This document shows, one piece after another, positions 1-11,248 of a stretch of 64,000 nt of DNA. The notes under the pieces were generated by a model, which worked only from the letters and a program-made list of their open reading frames with translations, did no database searches and was not told the DNA's origin. Numbering within the stretch: the stretch's first letter is position 1; every line of letters starts with the position of its first letter. The translations under genes and the position numbers were made by a program. This DNA is from Bacteroidota bacterium (GTDB lineage: Bacteria; Bacteroidota; Bacteroidia; Bacteroidales; JAGNHN01): contig JAKLHK010000002.1 in NCBI GenBank assembly GCA_022710185.1, forward strand, positions 158,386 to 222,385, written 5' to 3'.

Positions 1-1709
<1,709 letters not shown>

Positions 1710-1938
1710 AGGTTCAGGTTTTTAGTTCTCACTCACTTTCTTTATTACACACAGCTCTGATTTTCTGAGACTTACATGCCCAGTGACAGGGCCTTCTTCC
1801 CCAACGTAATCAGGACTGCAAAGATCGTTAATTCCTTCCCCCTTATTGCGGGCCTTGTGTTAATTTTTCGGGACGCAGGTGCGGCCTGAATTCATTGGAG
1901 CATTGACGCGCTTAGGGGATTGGACTATATTTACCCTT

Positions 1939-1960
1939 CAGACTCCTGGCCAGAGGTCTG
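1939..1960. repeat. 22-bp imperfect palindrome, possible operator
   Basis: Arms CAGAC (1939-1943) and GTCTG (1956-1960) flank a TGGCCA centre; only two symmetric positions differ across the 22 bases. It lies about 45 bases upstream of the -33 element of the carboxylase promoter, where an operator could sit. No regulator can be named. Confidence 0.3.
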
Positions 1961-2004
1961 AGCTTACGTTGGCCCGCGGATCCTGTATTGCCTCCAAATC
2001 ATCT

Positions 2005-2036
2005 TTTGGTCATATATAAATATTGACATACATTTG
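2005..2036 (+). promoter_or_regulatory. Bacteroidota-type promoter of the carboxylase operon
   Basis: TTTG at 2005-2008, a 20-base spacer and TACATTTG at 2029-2036 match the Bacteroidota primary sigma consensus (-33 TTTG, -7 TAnnTTTG). The start codon follows 29 bases downstream. This is the best two-part promoter on the plus strand of the window. Confidence 0.75.
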
Positions 2037-2065
2037 CCAAACAGACCTCAGCACCAATCCAGCCT

Positions 2066-3577
2066 ATGATCAGAAAAGTCCTCGTAGCCAACCGGGGTGA
2101 GATCGCTGTCCGGGTGATGCGTTCCTGCCGGGAACTGGGCATCCCCACCGTAGCCGTATATTCCGAAGCCGACCGCAAGGCCATGCATGTGCGCTACGCC
2201 GACGAGGCCGTATTCATCGGCCCCTCACCCTCCCAGGAGAGTTATCTGGTGATCGACAAGATCATCGCCGCCGCGAAGCAAACCGGGGCCGATGCCATAC
2301 ATCCCGGCTATGGATTTCTATCCGAAAACGCAGGCTTCGCCCAGCGCTGCGCCGATGAAGGGATCATCTTCATCGGTCCTTCCCCCTATGCCATCAACAC
2401 CATGGGCGACAAGATCACGGCGCGCAAGACCATGATCGCTGCCGGGGTCCCGGTAGTCCCGGGCACCGAGTCTGCCATCACCAGTGACGAGGAAGCCCTG
2501 GCCATCATCGAACGCATCGGGGTCCCGGTGATGATCAAAGCCAGCGCCGGAGGCGGCGGCAAGGGTATGCGCCTGGTGAAAGACCCCAAGGATGTGCTTT
2601 CCAGCCTCCGGGCTGCCCGCTCCGAGGCGCGTGCGGCCTTCGGAGACGATGCCGTGTACATTGAGAAGTACATCAACTCACCCCACCATATTGAGTACCA
2701 GATCCTGGGCGACCAGCACGGGAACATCGTGCACCTCTTCGAAAGGGAGTGCTCAGTGCAACGCCGCCATCAGAAAGTGGTGGAAGAAACCCCTTCACCG
2801 CTGCTGACCCCTGAGGTCAGGGCCGAAATGGGACGCCATGCCGTGGCCGCTGCCGCCGCGGTGAACTATTACGGGGCCGGTACCATCGAGTTTATCGTCG
2901 ATGAGCAGCTCAACTATTATTTCCTTGAGATGAACACCCGCCTCCAGGTAGAACATCCCATTACCGAGCGCGTGGTGGGCGTGGACCTGGTGAAGCAGCA
3001 GATCAATATCGCCAATGGCGGCAAGCTGCCCTTCCGGCAGGATGACCTGGTGCAGCGCGGCCATGCCATCGAATGCCGCATTTACGCCGAGGACCCTGAC
3101 CGCAACTTTATGCCCAGTCCCGGCGTGATCCGCCATATCACGGAACCTCTCGGATTGGGCGTGCGGCACGACGGCTATGTATATGAGGGCTACGAGATCC
3201 CGATGTATTACGACCCTATGATCTCCAAGCTCGTGGTATGGGGCAGCGACCGCGACGATGCCATCCGCAGGATGCGCCGGGCATTGTATGAGTACAAGAT
3301 CACCGGGGTTAAGACCTCTATCAAGTTCCTGGAGCGCATCATGGAGAACAAGGCCTTTGCAGAAGGCAGCTACAATACCCATTTCATCGAGGAGCACCTG
3401 GAAGAACTGACGACATCCAGGGAATGCGACCGCACCTGCGAGGATCTCGCGGTAATCACTGCCTTCCTGGACCACACCAACCGCCTGGCTGCCGCCAGCG
3501 TGAAGGGTCCGGAGGCCTCCCCCAAGGATTCCCCCTGGAAAAGCTTCGGACGACGTAATTCCATTAATCGCCTTTAA
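2066..3577 (+). CDS. acetyl/propionyl-CoA carboxylase, biotin carboxylase subunit
   Basis: ATP-dependent biotin carboxylase (503 aa), first gene of a three-subunit acyl-CoA carboxylase. It carboxylates the biotin on the carrier protein encoded next. Visible signatures: the N-terminal domain opening KVLVANRGEIAVRV, HPGYGFLSEN near residue 80, the glycine-rich ATP-grasp loop AGGGGKGMR near 165 and the catalytic EMNTRLQVEH near 290. Length is typical of AccC/PccA-type biotin carboxylases without a fused carrier domain. It is followed after 11 bases by the carrier gene. Substrate cannot be told from this subunit; the carboxyltransferase points to propionyl-CoA or a similar acyl-CoA. Confidence 0.95.
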   Translation: MIRKVLVANRGEIAVRVMRSCRELGIPTVAVYSEADRKAMHVRYADEAVFIGPSPSQESYLVIDKIIAAAKQTGADAIHPGYGFLSENAGFAQRCADEGIIFIGPSPYAINTMGDKITARKTMIAAGVPVVPGTESAITSDEEALAIIERIGVPVMIKASAGGGGKGMRLVKDPKDVLSSLRAARSEARAAFGDDAVYIEKYINSPHHIEYQILGDQHGNIVHLFERECSVQRRHQKVVEETPSPLLTPEVRAEMGRHAVAAAAAVNYYGAGTIEFIVDEQLNYYFLEMNTRLQVEHPITERVVGVDLVKQQINIANGGKLPFRQDDLVQRGHAIECRIYAEDPDRNFMPSPGVIRHITEPLGLGVRHDGYVYEGYEIPMYYDPMISKLVVWGSDRDDAIRRMRRALYEYKITGVKTSIKFLERIMENKAFAEGSYNTHFIEEHLEELTTSRECDRTCEDLAVITAFLDHTNRLAAASVKGPEASPKDSPWKSFGRRNSINRL

Positions 3578-3588
3578 GCCCTTAACCT

Positions 3589-4098
3589 ATGGCATTGGAA
3601 GTAAGAATAGGCAAACGCCTCGCCAAGGTCCAGCTCCTCAACCGGGAAGGGGACCGGATGAAATTTGAAGTGGATGGCAGGACCTACGACCTCGACATGG
3701 TGGAAGTGGAACCCGGCATCTGGAGTATCCTTTACCGCGGCAAGTCCTTCAACCTGGAAATCATCCCCGGGAGCAAACCCAAGAACTATACCGTGAACAC
3801 CCTGTTCCAATCGTACGAAGCAGACATCGTGGATGCCGAGGCCAAGTACATGGAAGCGCGCGACAAGGCCGCTTTCGGCGAGGCCAGCAACCGCATCCTC
3901 AGCCCAATGCCTGGCAAAGTGGTCCGCATCCCGGTGGCCATCGGTCAGGAGGTGAAGGCAGGGGAAACCGTGATTATCGTTTCGGCCATGAAAATGGAAA
4001 GCGAGTTCAAAGCCGCCGCTGACGGTGTGGTGCGCGAGATTTTCGTGAAAGAAGGGGATACCGTTGACGGCAACCAGGTGCTCATCGTTATTGAATAA
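3589..4098 (+). CDS. biotin carboxyl carrier protein of acyl-CoA carboxylase
   Basis: A 169-residue biotinyl carrier. The C-terminal biotinyl domain (about 95-169) contains the canonical SAMKMES motif; Lys135 is the predicted biotinylation site, 34 residues from the C-terminus as is usual. The N-terminal 90 residues form a domain found in the separate carrier subunits of propionyl-CoA, pyruvate and methylmalonyl-CoA enzymes of Bacteroidota. It shuttles carboxyl groups between the biotin carboxylase (upstream) and the carboxyltransferase (downstream); the latter ATG follows 19 bases after this stop. Confidence 0.93.
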   Translation: MALEVRIGKRLAKVQLLNREGDRMKFEVDGRTYDLDMVEVEPGIWSILYRGKSFNLEIIPGSKPKNYTVNTLFQSYEADIVDAEAKYMEARDKAAFGEASNRILSPMPGKVVRIPVAIGQEVKAGETVIIVSAMKMESEFKAAADGVVREIFVKEGDTVDGNQVLIVIE

Positions 4099-4117
4099 CC
4101 AAGAAATACCCATACCT

Positions 4118-5656
4118 ATGTCCACAGCACAGGAAAAATACCATCAGCTGGAAGAACGCCACCGTCTGGCCGAACTGGGCGGAGGCCAGGATCGTATAGA
4201 CAAGCTGCACGCCACAGGCCGCAAGACCGCCAGGGAGCGCATCCACGACCTGCTCGACCCGAACACCTTTGTGGAGCTCGACAAGTTCATGACCCACCGG
4301 TGTACCGACTTCGGAATGGAGCAGACCAAGTTCTTCGGGGATGGCTTCATTACGGGTTATGGCAAGATCGACGGCCGCCTGGTGTATGTATTTGCCCAGG
4401 ATTTCACCGTTTTCGGGGGATCCCTGAGCCGGGCCAATGCCGACAAGATCGTGAAGATCATGGATCTGGCCATGAAGATGGGTGCCCCGTTGATCGGCCT
4501 CAACGATTCGGGCGGGGCGCGCATCCAGGAAGGGGTGCAGAGCCTGGCCGGCTATGCCGATATCTTTTACCGCAACGTCAGGGCATCAGGCGTGATCCCC
4601 CAGATCAGCGCCATTCTCGGCCCTTGTGCCGGGGGTGCAGTGTATTCTCCGGCCATCACTGACTTCATCATGATGGTGAAAGACACCAGCTATATGTTCG
4701 TCACCGGTCCCGATGTGATCAAGACCGTGACCCACGAGGAAGTGAGCAAGGAAGAGCTGGGCGGCGCCATGACGCACAACAGCAAGAGCGGTGTGGCCCA
4801 TTTCACCGCTGATGACGACGAACAGGCCATGATGATGCTGCGCGAGCTGATGAGCTTCCTGCCATCCAACAACCTCGAAGACCCCCCGGTGAAACCCTGC
4901 ATGGACGATATTCACCGTGAGGATGAGAAACTGATGGACCTCATCCCCTCCGACCCCAACAAGCCTTACGACATGAAGGAGCTCATCACCACGGTGGTGG
5001 ACGACCATCATTTCTTCGAGGTGATGCCGCACTACGCCCAGAACATCATCATCGGCTTCGCCCGCTTCAACGGGTCCCCGGTGGGTATTGTGGCCAACCA
5101 GCCGGCCTACCTGGCAGGGGTACTGGACATCAACAGCTCGGTGAAGGCTGCCCGCTTCGTGCGATTCTGCGACGCCTTCAATATTCCCCTGGTTACTTTT
5201 GTTGACGTTCCCGGCTTCCTTCCCGGTACGGCCCAGGAATACGGCGGGATCATCAAGCACGGGGCCAAGCTCCTGTATGCTTTCGCCGAAGCCACGGTGC
5301 CCAAGATCACCCTCATCACCCGCAAAGCATACGGCGGCGCATACGACGTTATGGCCAGCAAGCACATCGGCGCCGACATCAACCTGGCCTATCCCACGGC
5401 GGAGATCGCCGTGATGGGCCCTGACGGGGCGGTGAACATTATTTTCCGCGACAAGCTCAGTGATGAGGAAAGGGCCAAAGCCGTGCAGGACTACCGCGAT
5501 ACCTTCGCCAGCCCCTACAAGGCTGCCGAGCTGGGATACATCGACCAGATCATCTACCCCCGCAAAACCAGGGTGAGGATCATCGAATCCCTGCAGATGG
5601 CCCGCAACAAGCGCGAAACCAATCCGCCGAAAAAACACGGAAATATTCCCCTGTAA
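4118..5656 (+). CDS. acyl-CoA carboxylase carboxyltransferase subunit (propionyl-CoA type)
   Basis: Carboxyltransferase of the PccB/MmdA family (512 aa) that moves the carboxyl group from biotin to an acyl-CoA, most likely propionyl-CoA giving methylmalonyl-CoA. Visible family motifs are [74 protein letters not shown] and [15 protein letters not shown], covering both crotonase-like halves. The frame is open from 4064, inside the carrier gene, but the first residues there are not family-like; the ATG at 4118 gives the usual start ([15 protein letters not shown]). Without the two upstream genes the same family includes sodium-pumping decarboxylase subunits, but the presence of a biotin carboxylase argues for a carboxylase. 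Confidence 0.93.
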   Translation: MSTAQEKYHQLEERHRLAELGGGQDRIDKLHATGRKTARERIHDLLDPNTFVELDKFMTHRCTDFGMEQTKFFGDGFITGYGKIDGRLVYVFAQDFTVFGGSLSRANADKIVKIMDLAMKMGAPLIGLNDSGGARIQEGVQSLAGYADIFYRNVRASGVIPQISAILGPCAGGAVYSPAITDFIMMVKDTSYMFVTGPDVIKTVTHEEVSKEELGGAMTHNSKSGVAHFTADDDEQAMMMLRELMSFLPSNNLEDPPVKPCMDDIHREDEKLMDLIPSDPNKPYDMKELITTVVDDHHFFEVMPHYAQNIIIGFARFNGSPVGIVANQPAYLAGVLDINSSVKAARFVRFCDAFNIPLVTFVDVPGFLPGTAQEYGGIIKHGAKLLYAFAEATVPKITLITRKAYGGAYDVMASKHIGADINLAYPTAEIAVMGPDGAVNIIFRDKLSDEERAKAVQDYRDTFASPYKAAELGYIDQIIYPRKTRVRIIESLQMARNKRETNPPKKHGNIPL

Positions 5657-5761
5657 GCGGAAAGCGAAAAAGAGGAAAAGCAGAAGTGCGTCTATCCGCA
5701 CATCGCCTGACATATTCTGATATTTCACTATCTTCCTCCCGTCAAAACACCCTGACGGACC

Positions 5762-7069
5762 ATGACCATTAAGAGTCTGATCTTCCTGCTCGTCCTGCTG
5801 ATCACCCTGGGCATCTTCGCCTGGACCATGCGACGGGTCTTCGGCTTCTTCCGACTTACCAAACCAGCCTTCAAGGCAGACCGCATCCCTGAGCGCCTGC
5901 TGCTGACGCTCAAGGTGGCGATAGGCCAGAGCAAGATCCTGCGGATGCCGGTAAGCGGCATACTCCACGCCCTGGTGTTCTGGGGCTTTATGGTGATCAC
6001 CGTCGGCAGCATTGAAATGGTGATCGACGGCCTTGCGAATACCCACCGTGCCCTGGGTTTCCTCGGCCCCGTGTACGACTTCATCACGGGCAGCGGGGAC
6101 ATCATGGCCTGGGTAGTCCTTCTTTCTATCCTGATCTTCCTTGTGCGGAGGCTCTTCCTTAAGGTAAAAAGGTTCAAGGGAGTAGAAATGAAGCCGGTGT
6201 CGAAGTATGATGCCAATATGGCCCTCAGCATCATCGGACTGTTGATGGTGTCCCTCATCGGTCTTAACCTGGGATACCTGGGTCTGGATGGGAAAGAAGG
6301 GGCCTATCCCTTGACCCCTTACCTGCTCCCATCCATAGAAAAATGGAATGCACATCAGGTGCTTGCCCTGCACGAGATTTCCTGGTGGTCGCACATCCTG
6401 CTCATCTTCGCCTTCGCCAACATCCTCCCCTATTCCAAACACTTCCACGTGTTTATGTCGCTTCCCAACGTCTTCCTCAGCAGGCTGGAACCTCTGGGAT
6501 ATCTGCCCAATATGGAAGCCGTTATGAACGAGGTGAAGCTGATGATGGATCCTTCAGCTGCCCCTGCAGCAGCGGGTACGGAAGTTGGCCGATTCGGGGT
6601 GAAGGACGTAGAGGACACCCACTGGAAGAACTACCTGGATGCCCTGACCTGCACCGAGTGCGGCCGTTGCACCTCGGTATGTCCCGCCAATATCACGGGC
6701 AAGCTGCTTTCGCCGCGCAAGATATTCATCGACCTCAGGGCGCGCATGAAGGCTAAAGGACCCGGATTGCTGAAGGAAGGTCCGGGCTTCGATGACCAGC
6801 AGTCCCTGGTGGGGGATTACATCAGTGCGGAGGAGCTCTGGGCCTGCACCACCTGCAACGCCTGTGCCCAGGAATGCCCCCTGAACATCAACCACCCCAC
6901 ACTCATCGTGGATATGCGCCGCTACCTGGTGATGGAAGAAGCCGCTGCGCCTTCGGGTTTGAATGCGATGTTCACCAACATCGAGAATAACGGCGCACCC
7001 TGGCAATATTCCCCCGAAGACCGGCTCAGGTGGGCGGAAGGTCTAAGCATCAAGGTCAAAGCATCCTGA
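5762..7069 (+). CDS. membrane-bound 4Fe-4S oxidoreductase (heterodisulfide reductase-like)
   Basis: A 435-residue membrane iron-sulfur protein. About five hydrophobic helices (near 4-22, 70-95, 110-130, 152-175, 205-225) form an N-terminal nitrate-reductase-gamma-like part; two ferredoxin-type clusters follow, CTECGRCTSVCP near 297 and CTTCNACAQECP near 361. Family members pass electrons between soluble flavoproteins or Fe-S proteins and the quinone pool. It is followed after 18 bases by a CCG-domain protein, together resembling HdrC/HdrB, GlpC or DsrK-type modules. The physiological donor is not shown by the sequence; fatty-acid or propionate oxidation is suggested only by the neighbouring carboxylase operon. 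Confidence 0.88.
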   Translation: MTIKSLIFLLVLLITLGIFAWTMRRVFGFFRLTKPAFKADRIPERLLLTLKVAIGQSKILRMPVSGILHALVFWGFMVITVGSIEMVIDGLANTHRALGFLGPVYDFITGSGDIMAWVVLLSILIFLVRRLFLKVKRFKGVEMKPVSKYDANMALSIIGLLMVSLIGLNLGYLGLDGKEGAYPLTPYLLPSIEKWNAHQVLALHEISWWSHILLIFAFANILPYSKHFHVFMSLPNVFLSRLEPLGYLPNMEAVMNEVKLMMDPSAAPAAAGTEVGRFGVKDVEDTHWKNYLDALTCTECGRCTSVCPANITGKLLSPRKIFIDLRARMKAKGPGLLKEGPGFDDQQSLVGDYISAEELWACTTCNACAQECPLNINHPTLIVDMRRYLVMEEAAAPSGLNAMFTNIENNGAPWQYSPEDRLRWAEGLSIKVKAS

Positions 7070-7087
7070 CCCCAGAAGCAGTAAACA

Positions 7088-7888
7088 ATGGAAAACGAGA
7101 GAATTCCCGTCAATGTCCCCCTGATGGCCGAGCTTGCTTCCAGGGGAGAACATCCCGAGTATTTGTTCTGGGTAGGCTGCGCCGGCGCCTTCGACGACCG
7201 CTACCGCAAGGTGACCCAGGCTTTTACCCGCATCCTCACCCATTGCGGGGTGAGCTTTGCCGTGCTTGGCCCGGAGGAGACCTGCACCGGGGATCCGGCC
7301 CGGCGGGCGGGCAACGAGATGCTATTCCAGATGCAGGCCATGATGAACATCAGCACCTTCAGCAATTACAACATCCGGAAGATCATTACCATTTGCCCGC
7401 ATTGCTTCAATACCTTTAAAAATGAATATCCCGATCTGGGAGGAAGGTATGAGGTGGTACACCACACCCAGTTCCTCCGCGACCTGATGGATCAGGGAAT
7501 ATTGAACCTTGATCCCTCAATTTTTAGCGACAAGCGCATCGTATTCCACGACCCCTGCTACCTGGGCCGCGGAAACGGGGAGTATGAGGCACCGCGGGTG
7601 CTGCTTAACCGGATTTCGCCAGCGCTCACCGAAATGCCCCGGAATAAAAGCAAAGCCTTGTGCTGCGGGGCCGGGGGCGCCCAGATGTTCAAAGAGGCCG
7701 AAAAAGGCACGAAGGAGGTATTCATGGAGCGTACCGAAGAGGCCCTGGGGACCGGTGCCGAAATCATCGCCACGGCCTGCCCGTTTTGCATGACCATGCT
7801 CACCGACGGGCTGAAGTACTCCAACCGCCAGGAAGACATGAAGAATTACGATATCGCGGAACTGGTAGCGGACACCCTCGGGCTTTAG
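7088..7888 (+). CDS. CCG-domain Fe-S protein (heterodisulfide reductase subunit B-like)
   Basis: A 266-residue soluble protein of the HdrB/GlpC cysteine-rich (CCG) family. Cysteines occur in VGCAGAF, EETCTGD, ICPHCFNTF, HDPCYLGR, ALCCGAGG and TACPFC, giving one complete CCG module (C-terminal) and one modified N-terminal module. Such modules bind unusual 4Fe-4S clusters and act as the reducing end of thiol- or quinone-linked oxidoreductases. It is almost certainly the partner of the membrane Fe-S protein upstream. Its stop overlaps by 4 bases, tail to tail, with ribE on the other strand. Confidence 0.88.
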   Translation: MENERIPVNVPLMAELASRGEHPEYLFWVGCAGAFDDRYRKVTQAFTRILTHCGVSFAVLGPEETCTGDPARRAGNEMLFQMQAMMNISTFSNYNIRKIITICPHCFNTFKNEYPDLGGRYEVVHHTQFLRDLMDQGILNLDPSIFSDKRIVFHDPCYLGRGNGEYEAPRVLLNRISPALTEMPRNKSKALCCGAGGAQMFKEAEKGTKEVFMERTEEALGTGAEIIATACPFCMTMLTDGLKYSNRQEDMKNYDIAELVADTLGL

Positions 7889-8496
7889 CGGCCCTGTGCC
7901 CCGAAGTGTTCGGCCAGCAAGCGGGCCACATACTTGCCCAGGATGTCGAACTCCAGGTTGACTACGCTGCCAGGGCGCAGGTTGTGAAAATTGGTGACCT
8001 CGTATGTGTAAGGAATGATGGCCACGGAAAAATGATCGGAACCCGGGTCGACCACTGTGAGGCTCACCCCGTTCACCGAAATGGAACCCTTGCTCACCGT
8101 GAAATTCCCCGCAGCGGTATCGTACCTGAAAGTGTATCTCCAGCTGCCGTCCGTCTCCCGAACCTCCGCACACACCGCCGTCTGGTCCACGTGGCCCTGC
8201 ACGATGTGCCCGTCAAAGCGGCCTCCCGATACCATGGAACGTTCCAGGTTCACCTCATATCCGGTCCCCCAGCTGCCCAGGTTTGTTTTGTCGATGGTCT
8301 CCTGTATCGCGGTGACGGTATAGGTCTCCGCTTCATGGTCCACCTTCACCACCGTAAGGCAGGTGCCGTCATGGGCCAGGCTCTGGTCCACCTTCAACTC
8401 CCGGGCCAGTGGGGTCTTCAGGGTGAAATGGTAATTCCCTTTTTCCCGCTCCACCTCAACGACCAGGGCGGTTCCTTCAACGATTCCGGTAAACAT
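7885..8496 (-). CDS. ribE: riboflavin synthase, alpha subunit
   Basis: Catalyses dismutation of two 6,7-dimethyl-8-ribityllumazine molecules into riboflavin. The protein (203 aa) has the diagnostic N-terminus MFTGIVEGTA and two tandem lumazine-binding repeats, the second starting around GHIVQGHVDQ, with the SISVNGVSLTVV motif in the C-terminal barrel. Length matches the family. It sits 17 bases downstream of the T9SS protein gene and may be read from the same transcript, although the two functions are not related. Confidence 0.95.
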   Translation of the reverse strand: MFTGIVEGTALVVEVEREKGNYHFTLKTPLARELKVDQSLAHDGTCLTVVKVDHEAETYTVTAIQETIDKTNLGSWGTGYEVNLERSMVSGGRFDGHIVQGHVDQTAVCAEVRETDGSWRYTFRYDTAAGNFTVSKGSISVNGVSLTVVDPGSDHFSVAIIPYTYEVTNFHNLRPGSVVNLEFDILGKYVARLLAEHFGAQGR

Positions 8497-8513
8497 GCTT
8501 CTACAGTTTTCTA

Positions 8514-11087
8514 TCAGCGCAACAGGTGCACCACGCCCCGCAGGGTGCGTGGAATGAGCCCTTCGAGCCGGATTTCATACACTTCGCAAACATAATAATA
8601 AACGCCTTCGCTGCAGGGCTCCCCGGTATCCCGGTGCCGGCCGTCCCAGTGGATCCCGGGATCCTCCGTCCGGAAAACCACCCCACCCCAACGGTTGAAG
8701 ATGGTCATTTCCACCCGGAGCACGGAGGCATAGGGAAAGGGTACGAACTCGTCGTTGGAACCATCGGTATTGGGGGTAAACACATTGGGAAGCCGGTAAA
8801 GGTCGCAGGCATCATAGTCCACGCACACCGCACCGCTGAATTCGCTGCGGTTTTCCAGGCTGTCGATTGCCACAAGGTAATAACACCCGGTCACTGTGCC
8901 GGATCCCTCATGCAGGTAGCTACCCGCCGAAGGATCGTCAAGGCTGGCCAGAAGGATAGGATCGTCCTCCGGAGCAGGGGCATAATAGATCTCATACCGG
9001 GCGATATCGTCGGGGCATCCGGGCAGGAAGGCCTCCCAGTTCAGCTGGTTGGCGGGAAGGTCACAGTCGGTCTCCACGCTCAGCACCGGCGGACAGGGCG
9101 GGACATTGTCGATGGGTGTACCGCATACCTCCTGCGACCAGTTGCTCAGCGGATAGGGCAGATCGGGCCGGGTATAGCCGCCCAGGGACTCCACCCGGTA
9201 GCAGTAATTGGTGCCGTTCACCAGTCCGGTATCTACATAACTGCCGGGAGGCACGGTATCCAGGACTTCGAAAAGGCCGGAGGCCTCATTGTAGCGATGA
9301 ATGACGAAGCGCTCATTGATCCAGGGCACGCTGGCGGTCCAGTTGAGCACCAGGCTGCGGTCGGTGGGGCTAAGGCCCAGGAACACTGAGGAGGCCTGCC
9401 CTGAATACCCCACGGAAAAAGTGTTGCCGGGGGTTAGATTGAGCAGTTCGATCGCATAGGTCACCGGCTGGCCCGAGGTATTGAGCGCGGTATCGATGAA
9501 GGTGGTATCCCCCAGCCCTTCCAGGCTGTCGCGCAGGCTGAAGGCGCCATTGCCGAGGGCCCGGTGGATACGGTAGCGGAAAGGCCCGGGAGTCTGCAGG
9601 GGATCAAGCTCGGTAGGCCGGACCCACCGGAGGAGCAGGCTGCCCTCCGAAGCATCGGTGCGCCGGATGCTGTTGTTGATGAGTATGGGCACGTCCCTTT
9701 TGAGGGCGGCGCAGGCTTCGTTGGAGGCGTAGCTCTGGGCCCCATCGGGATAAGTGGCCACCACCAGGTAGCAGTAGTCGAGGCCATGGGTGAGCCCCTT
9801 GCCCTGGTTGTCGTCGCGGTAGCTGGTGGAATCGATATGGTCCAGCACACCGACGCGCTGGAAGCCGGTATAGCCCGGCACCCCGGTCTCGCAATAGTCG
9901 TGGACCCAGCCGGAGGAATCCACTCTGCGGTACACTTCATAGCCTATGGCGTTGGGACATGGGCTGATGTCCCAATCAAGGTCTATCCCGCTGCCCAGGG
10001 CAGTAGCGCTGAGGTTTTCGGGGGCAGGCCCAACCACGGTCACCTGCATGGTCTCGATATCTACCAGGCTCACGGGCTGGCCATTGTCCTGGGCCTTGAA
10101 ATAAAGGGTATAGGGCAGCCGGCGCACATGGGCGCATTCGGTCTGCCAGGTAAGGGTCTGAAAGACTTCCCCTATGCCGTATATGCTGTCGAAATGGGCC
10201 GGACTGACGTAAAGCTCGAGGGGTGCCCCGCTGCCGGTGAGGATGATGGTATGCCCGTTGGGGTCCATGGCCGAGACCGTGAACGCGAGGTAATCCCCGG
10301 CCTCCACGCAGGTATCGGGAAGCGGGGCGATCACCGGGGGCTGCTGGTTGCATGCAGCTATAGTGATCTGCATATCACGGGTTACCGAGCCAATGAAGAC
10401 CCCGTTCCTCCATTCTTCGATGAGGATGGCCACATTGAACTCCCCCTGCAAGGTCGGCGCATCCCAATACAGGTCGCCGGTATAGGGATCAAGTGAGAAG
10501 GCGGTGGATGCCGGGGGCAGGGTATAGCCCACGATGGGCAGCCCACCTGCTCCCTTGCAGTCGATAAGACGATAGGAAAGGCTGTCGCCGTCGATGTCGT
10601 AGGCCCCGGGATTATGAATATAGGGGATGCCAACGCAGCCGTTGTCCACCGGGGGAATGGAGAGCTGGGGGCTGTTGTTTGCCCCGAGGAAAGGGTTGAT
10701 TACCAGTACCGTTTGGATATACAAGGGTACATTGACCGAATTGGGGATATTGATGATGCCGTAGTTCCGGTTGGGATCTTCCAGGGAGATGATATAGGTG
10801 GAAGGGGCGCTGTAGGTATGCTCCCCCTTGTACACATTGCGCCTGAGGTCGTTGGGCAGGTCCAAACGCTCTACCCTGGGCAGGATGTCGTTGCTGCCGT
10901 CCCCCCATTCAATGAAGAGCTCAGGGCGGTCGGCAGGACTGGGGGCATAGGTATAGGTGAGGATGGTCACCTCGTAGGTAAGGCCGTATAGGTGCTTAAA
11001 GGTGATCTCCCCGGCCCGCTGGTGGGTGGCGAAGGTGGAGAGCACGGGCAAAAGCACCGCAAGAATGAGGAGCAAGCTTCGCTTCAT
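8514..11087 (-). CDS. secreted protein with Fn3-like domains and T9SS type B sorting domain
   Basis: A large secreted protein (857 aa from the ATG at 11087; an upstream ATG at 11099 is also possible). It starts with a signal peptide (MKRSLLLILAVLLPVLSTFA). Several fibronectin-III/PKD-like beta modules follow; recurring segments such as DLDWDISPCPNAIGYEVYRR, RWVRP and NWTASVPW look like Fn3 strands. The C-terminal ~90 residues contain VFTPNTDGSNDEF, IFNRWGGVVF and WDGRHRDTG, the gliding-motility-associated (CHU_C-type) domain that directs type 9 secretion. Probable cell-surface or released adhesin-like protein; no enzymatic domain was recognised. A TAACTTTG -7 element lies just upstream. Confidence 0.85.
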   Translation of the reverse strand: MKRSLLLILAVLLPVLSTFATHQRAGEITFKHLYGLTYEVTILTYTYAPSPADRPELFIEWGDGSNDILPRVERLDLPNDLRRNVYKGEHTYSAPSTYIISLEDPNRNYGIINIPNSVNVPLYIQTVLVINPFLGANNSPQLSIPPVDNGCVGIPYIHNPGAYDIDGDSLSYRLIDCKGAGGLPIVGYTLPPASTAFSLDPYTGDLYWDAPTLQGEFNVAILIEEWRNGVFIGSVTRDMQITIAACNQQPPVIAPLPDTCVEAGDYLAFTVSAMDPNGHTIILTGSGAPLELYVSPAHFDSIYGIGEVFQTLTWQTECAHVRRLPYTLYFKAQDNGQPVSLVDIETMQVTVVGPAPENLSATALGSGIDLDWDISPCPNAIGYEVYRRVDSSGWVHDYCETGVPGYTGFQRVGVLDHIDSTSYRDDNQGKGLTHGLDYCYLVVATYPDGAQSYASNEACAALKRDVPILINNSIRRTDASEGSLLLRWVRPTELDPLQTPGPFRYRIHRALGNGAFSLRDSLEGLGDTTFIDTALNTSGQPVTYAIELLNLTPGNTFSVGYSGQASSVFLGLSPTDRSLVLNWTASVPWINERFVIHRYNEASGLFEVLDTVPPGSYVDTGLVNGTNYCYRVESLGGYTRPDLPYPLSNWSQEVCGTPIDNVPPCPPVLSVETDCDLPANQLNWEAFLPGCPDDIARYEIYYAPAPEDDPILLASLDDPSAGSYLHEGSGTVTGCYYLVAIDSLENRSEFSGAVCVDYDACDLYRLPNVFTPNTDGSNDEFVPFPYASVLRVEMTIFNRWGGVVFRTEDPGIHWDGRHRDTGEPCSEGVYYYVCEVYEIRLEGLIPRTLRGVVHLLR

Positions 11088-11115
11088 AGTCCTTGCCATG
11101 ATGGCAGCGGGCGCC

Positions 11116-11123
11116 CAAAGTTA
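11116..11123 (-). promoter_or_regulatory. -7 promoter element of the T9SS protein/ribE unit
   Basis: TAACTTTG on the minus strand, a full match to TAnnTTTG. Transcription would start around 11109, leaving a leader of about 10 to 22 bases depending on which ATG is used. No clear -33 TTTG is visible at the right distance. Confidence 0.55.
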
Positions 11124-11216
11124 CGAATAAGGGCGGGGCTGGGCACGCTTCCCCTCCCACCGGATAAACAATAGCCCGGCCAGGGAGTTCAAACCCCTGG
11201 CCGTGGCGAAAATCGC

Positions 11217-11224
11217 TACATTTG
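11217..11224 (+). promoter_or_regulatory. -7 promoter element of the RelA/SpoT gene
   Basis: TACATTTG, a full match to the Bacteroidota -7 consensus, 24 bases before the ATG at 11249. It overlaps a TTG codon at 11222 that opens the same frame, so translation must begin at 11249. The -33 element is not obvious. Confidence 0.6.
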
Positions 11225-11248
11225 TCCGGAGGAAATGCATCACATTCT

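Larger units (their letters stand above)
1710..2065. other. divergent intergenic region between GAPDH-like gene and carboxylase operon
   Basis: This 356-base stretch is the longest gene-free interval in the window. It carries the promoter of the carboxylase operon at its right end (2005-2036) and a 22-base imperfect palindrome (1939-1960). For the leftward gene only a near-consensus -7 element is seen (GATCTTTG on the minus strand at 1819-1826). No open frame of credible composition and no tRNA-like structure were found. Confidence 0.6.

Noticed and set aside
4586..6448. A 620-codon open frame on the minus strand
   Set aside because: It is antisense to the carboxyltransferase and Fe-S genes, both with complete family motifs. 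Its translation is low-complexity His/Gly/Asp-rich as expected for the antisense of GC-rich codons.
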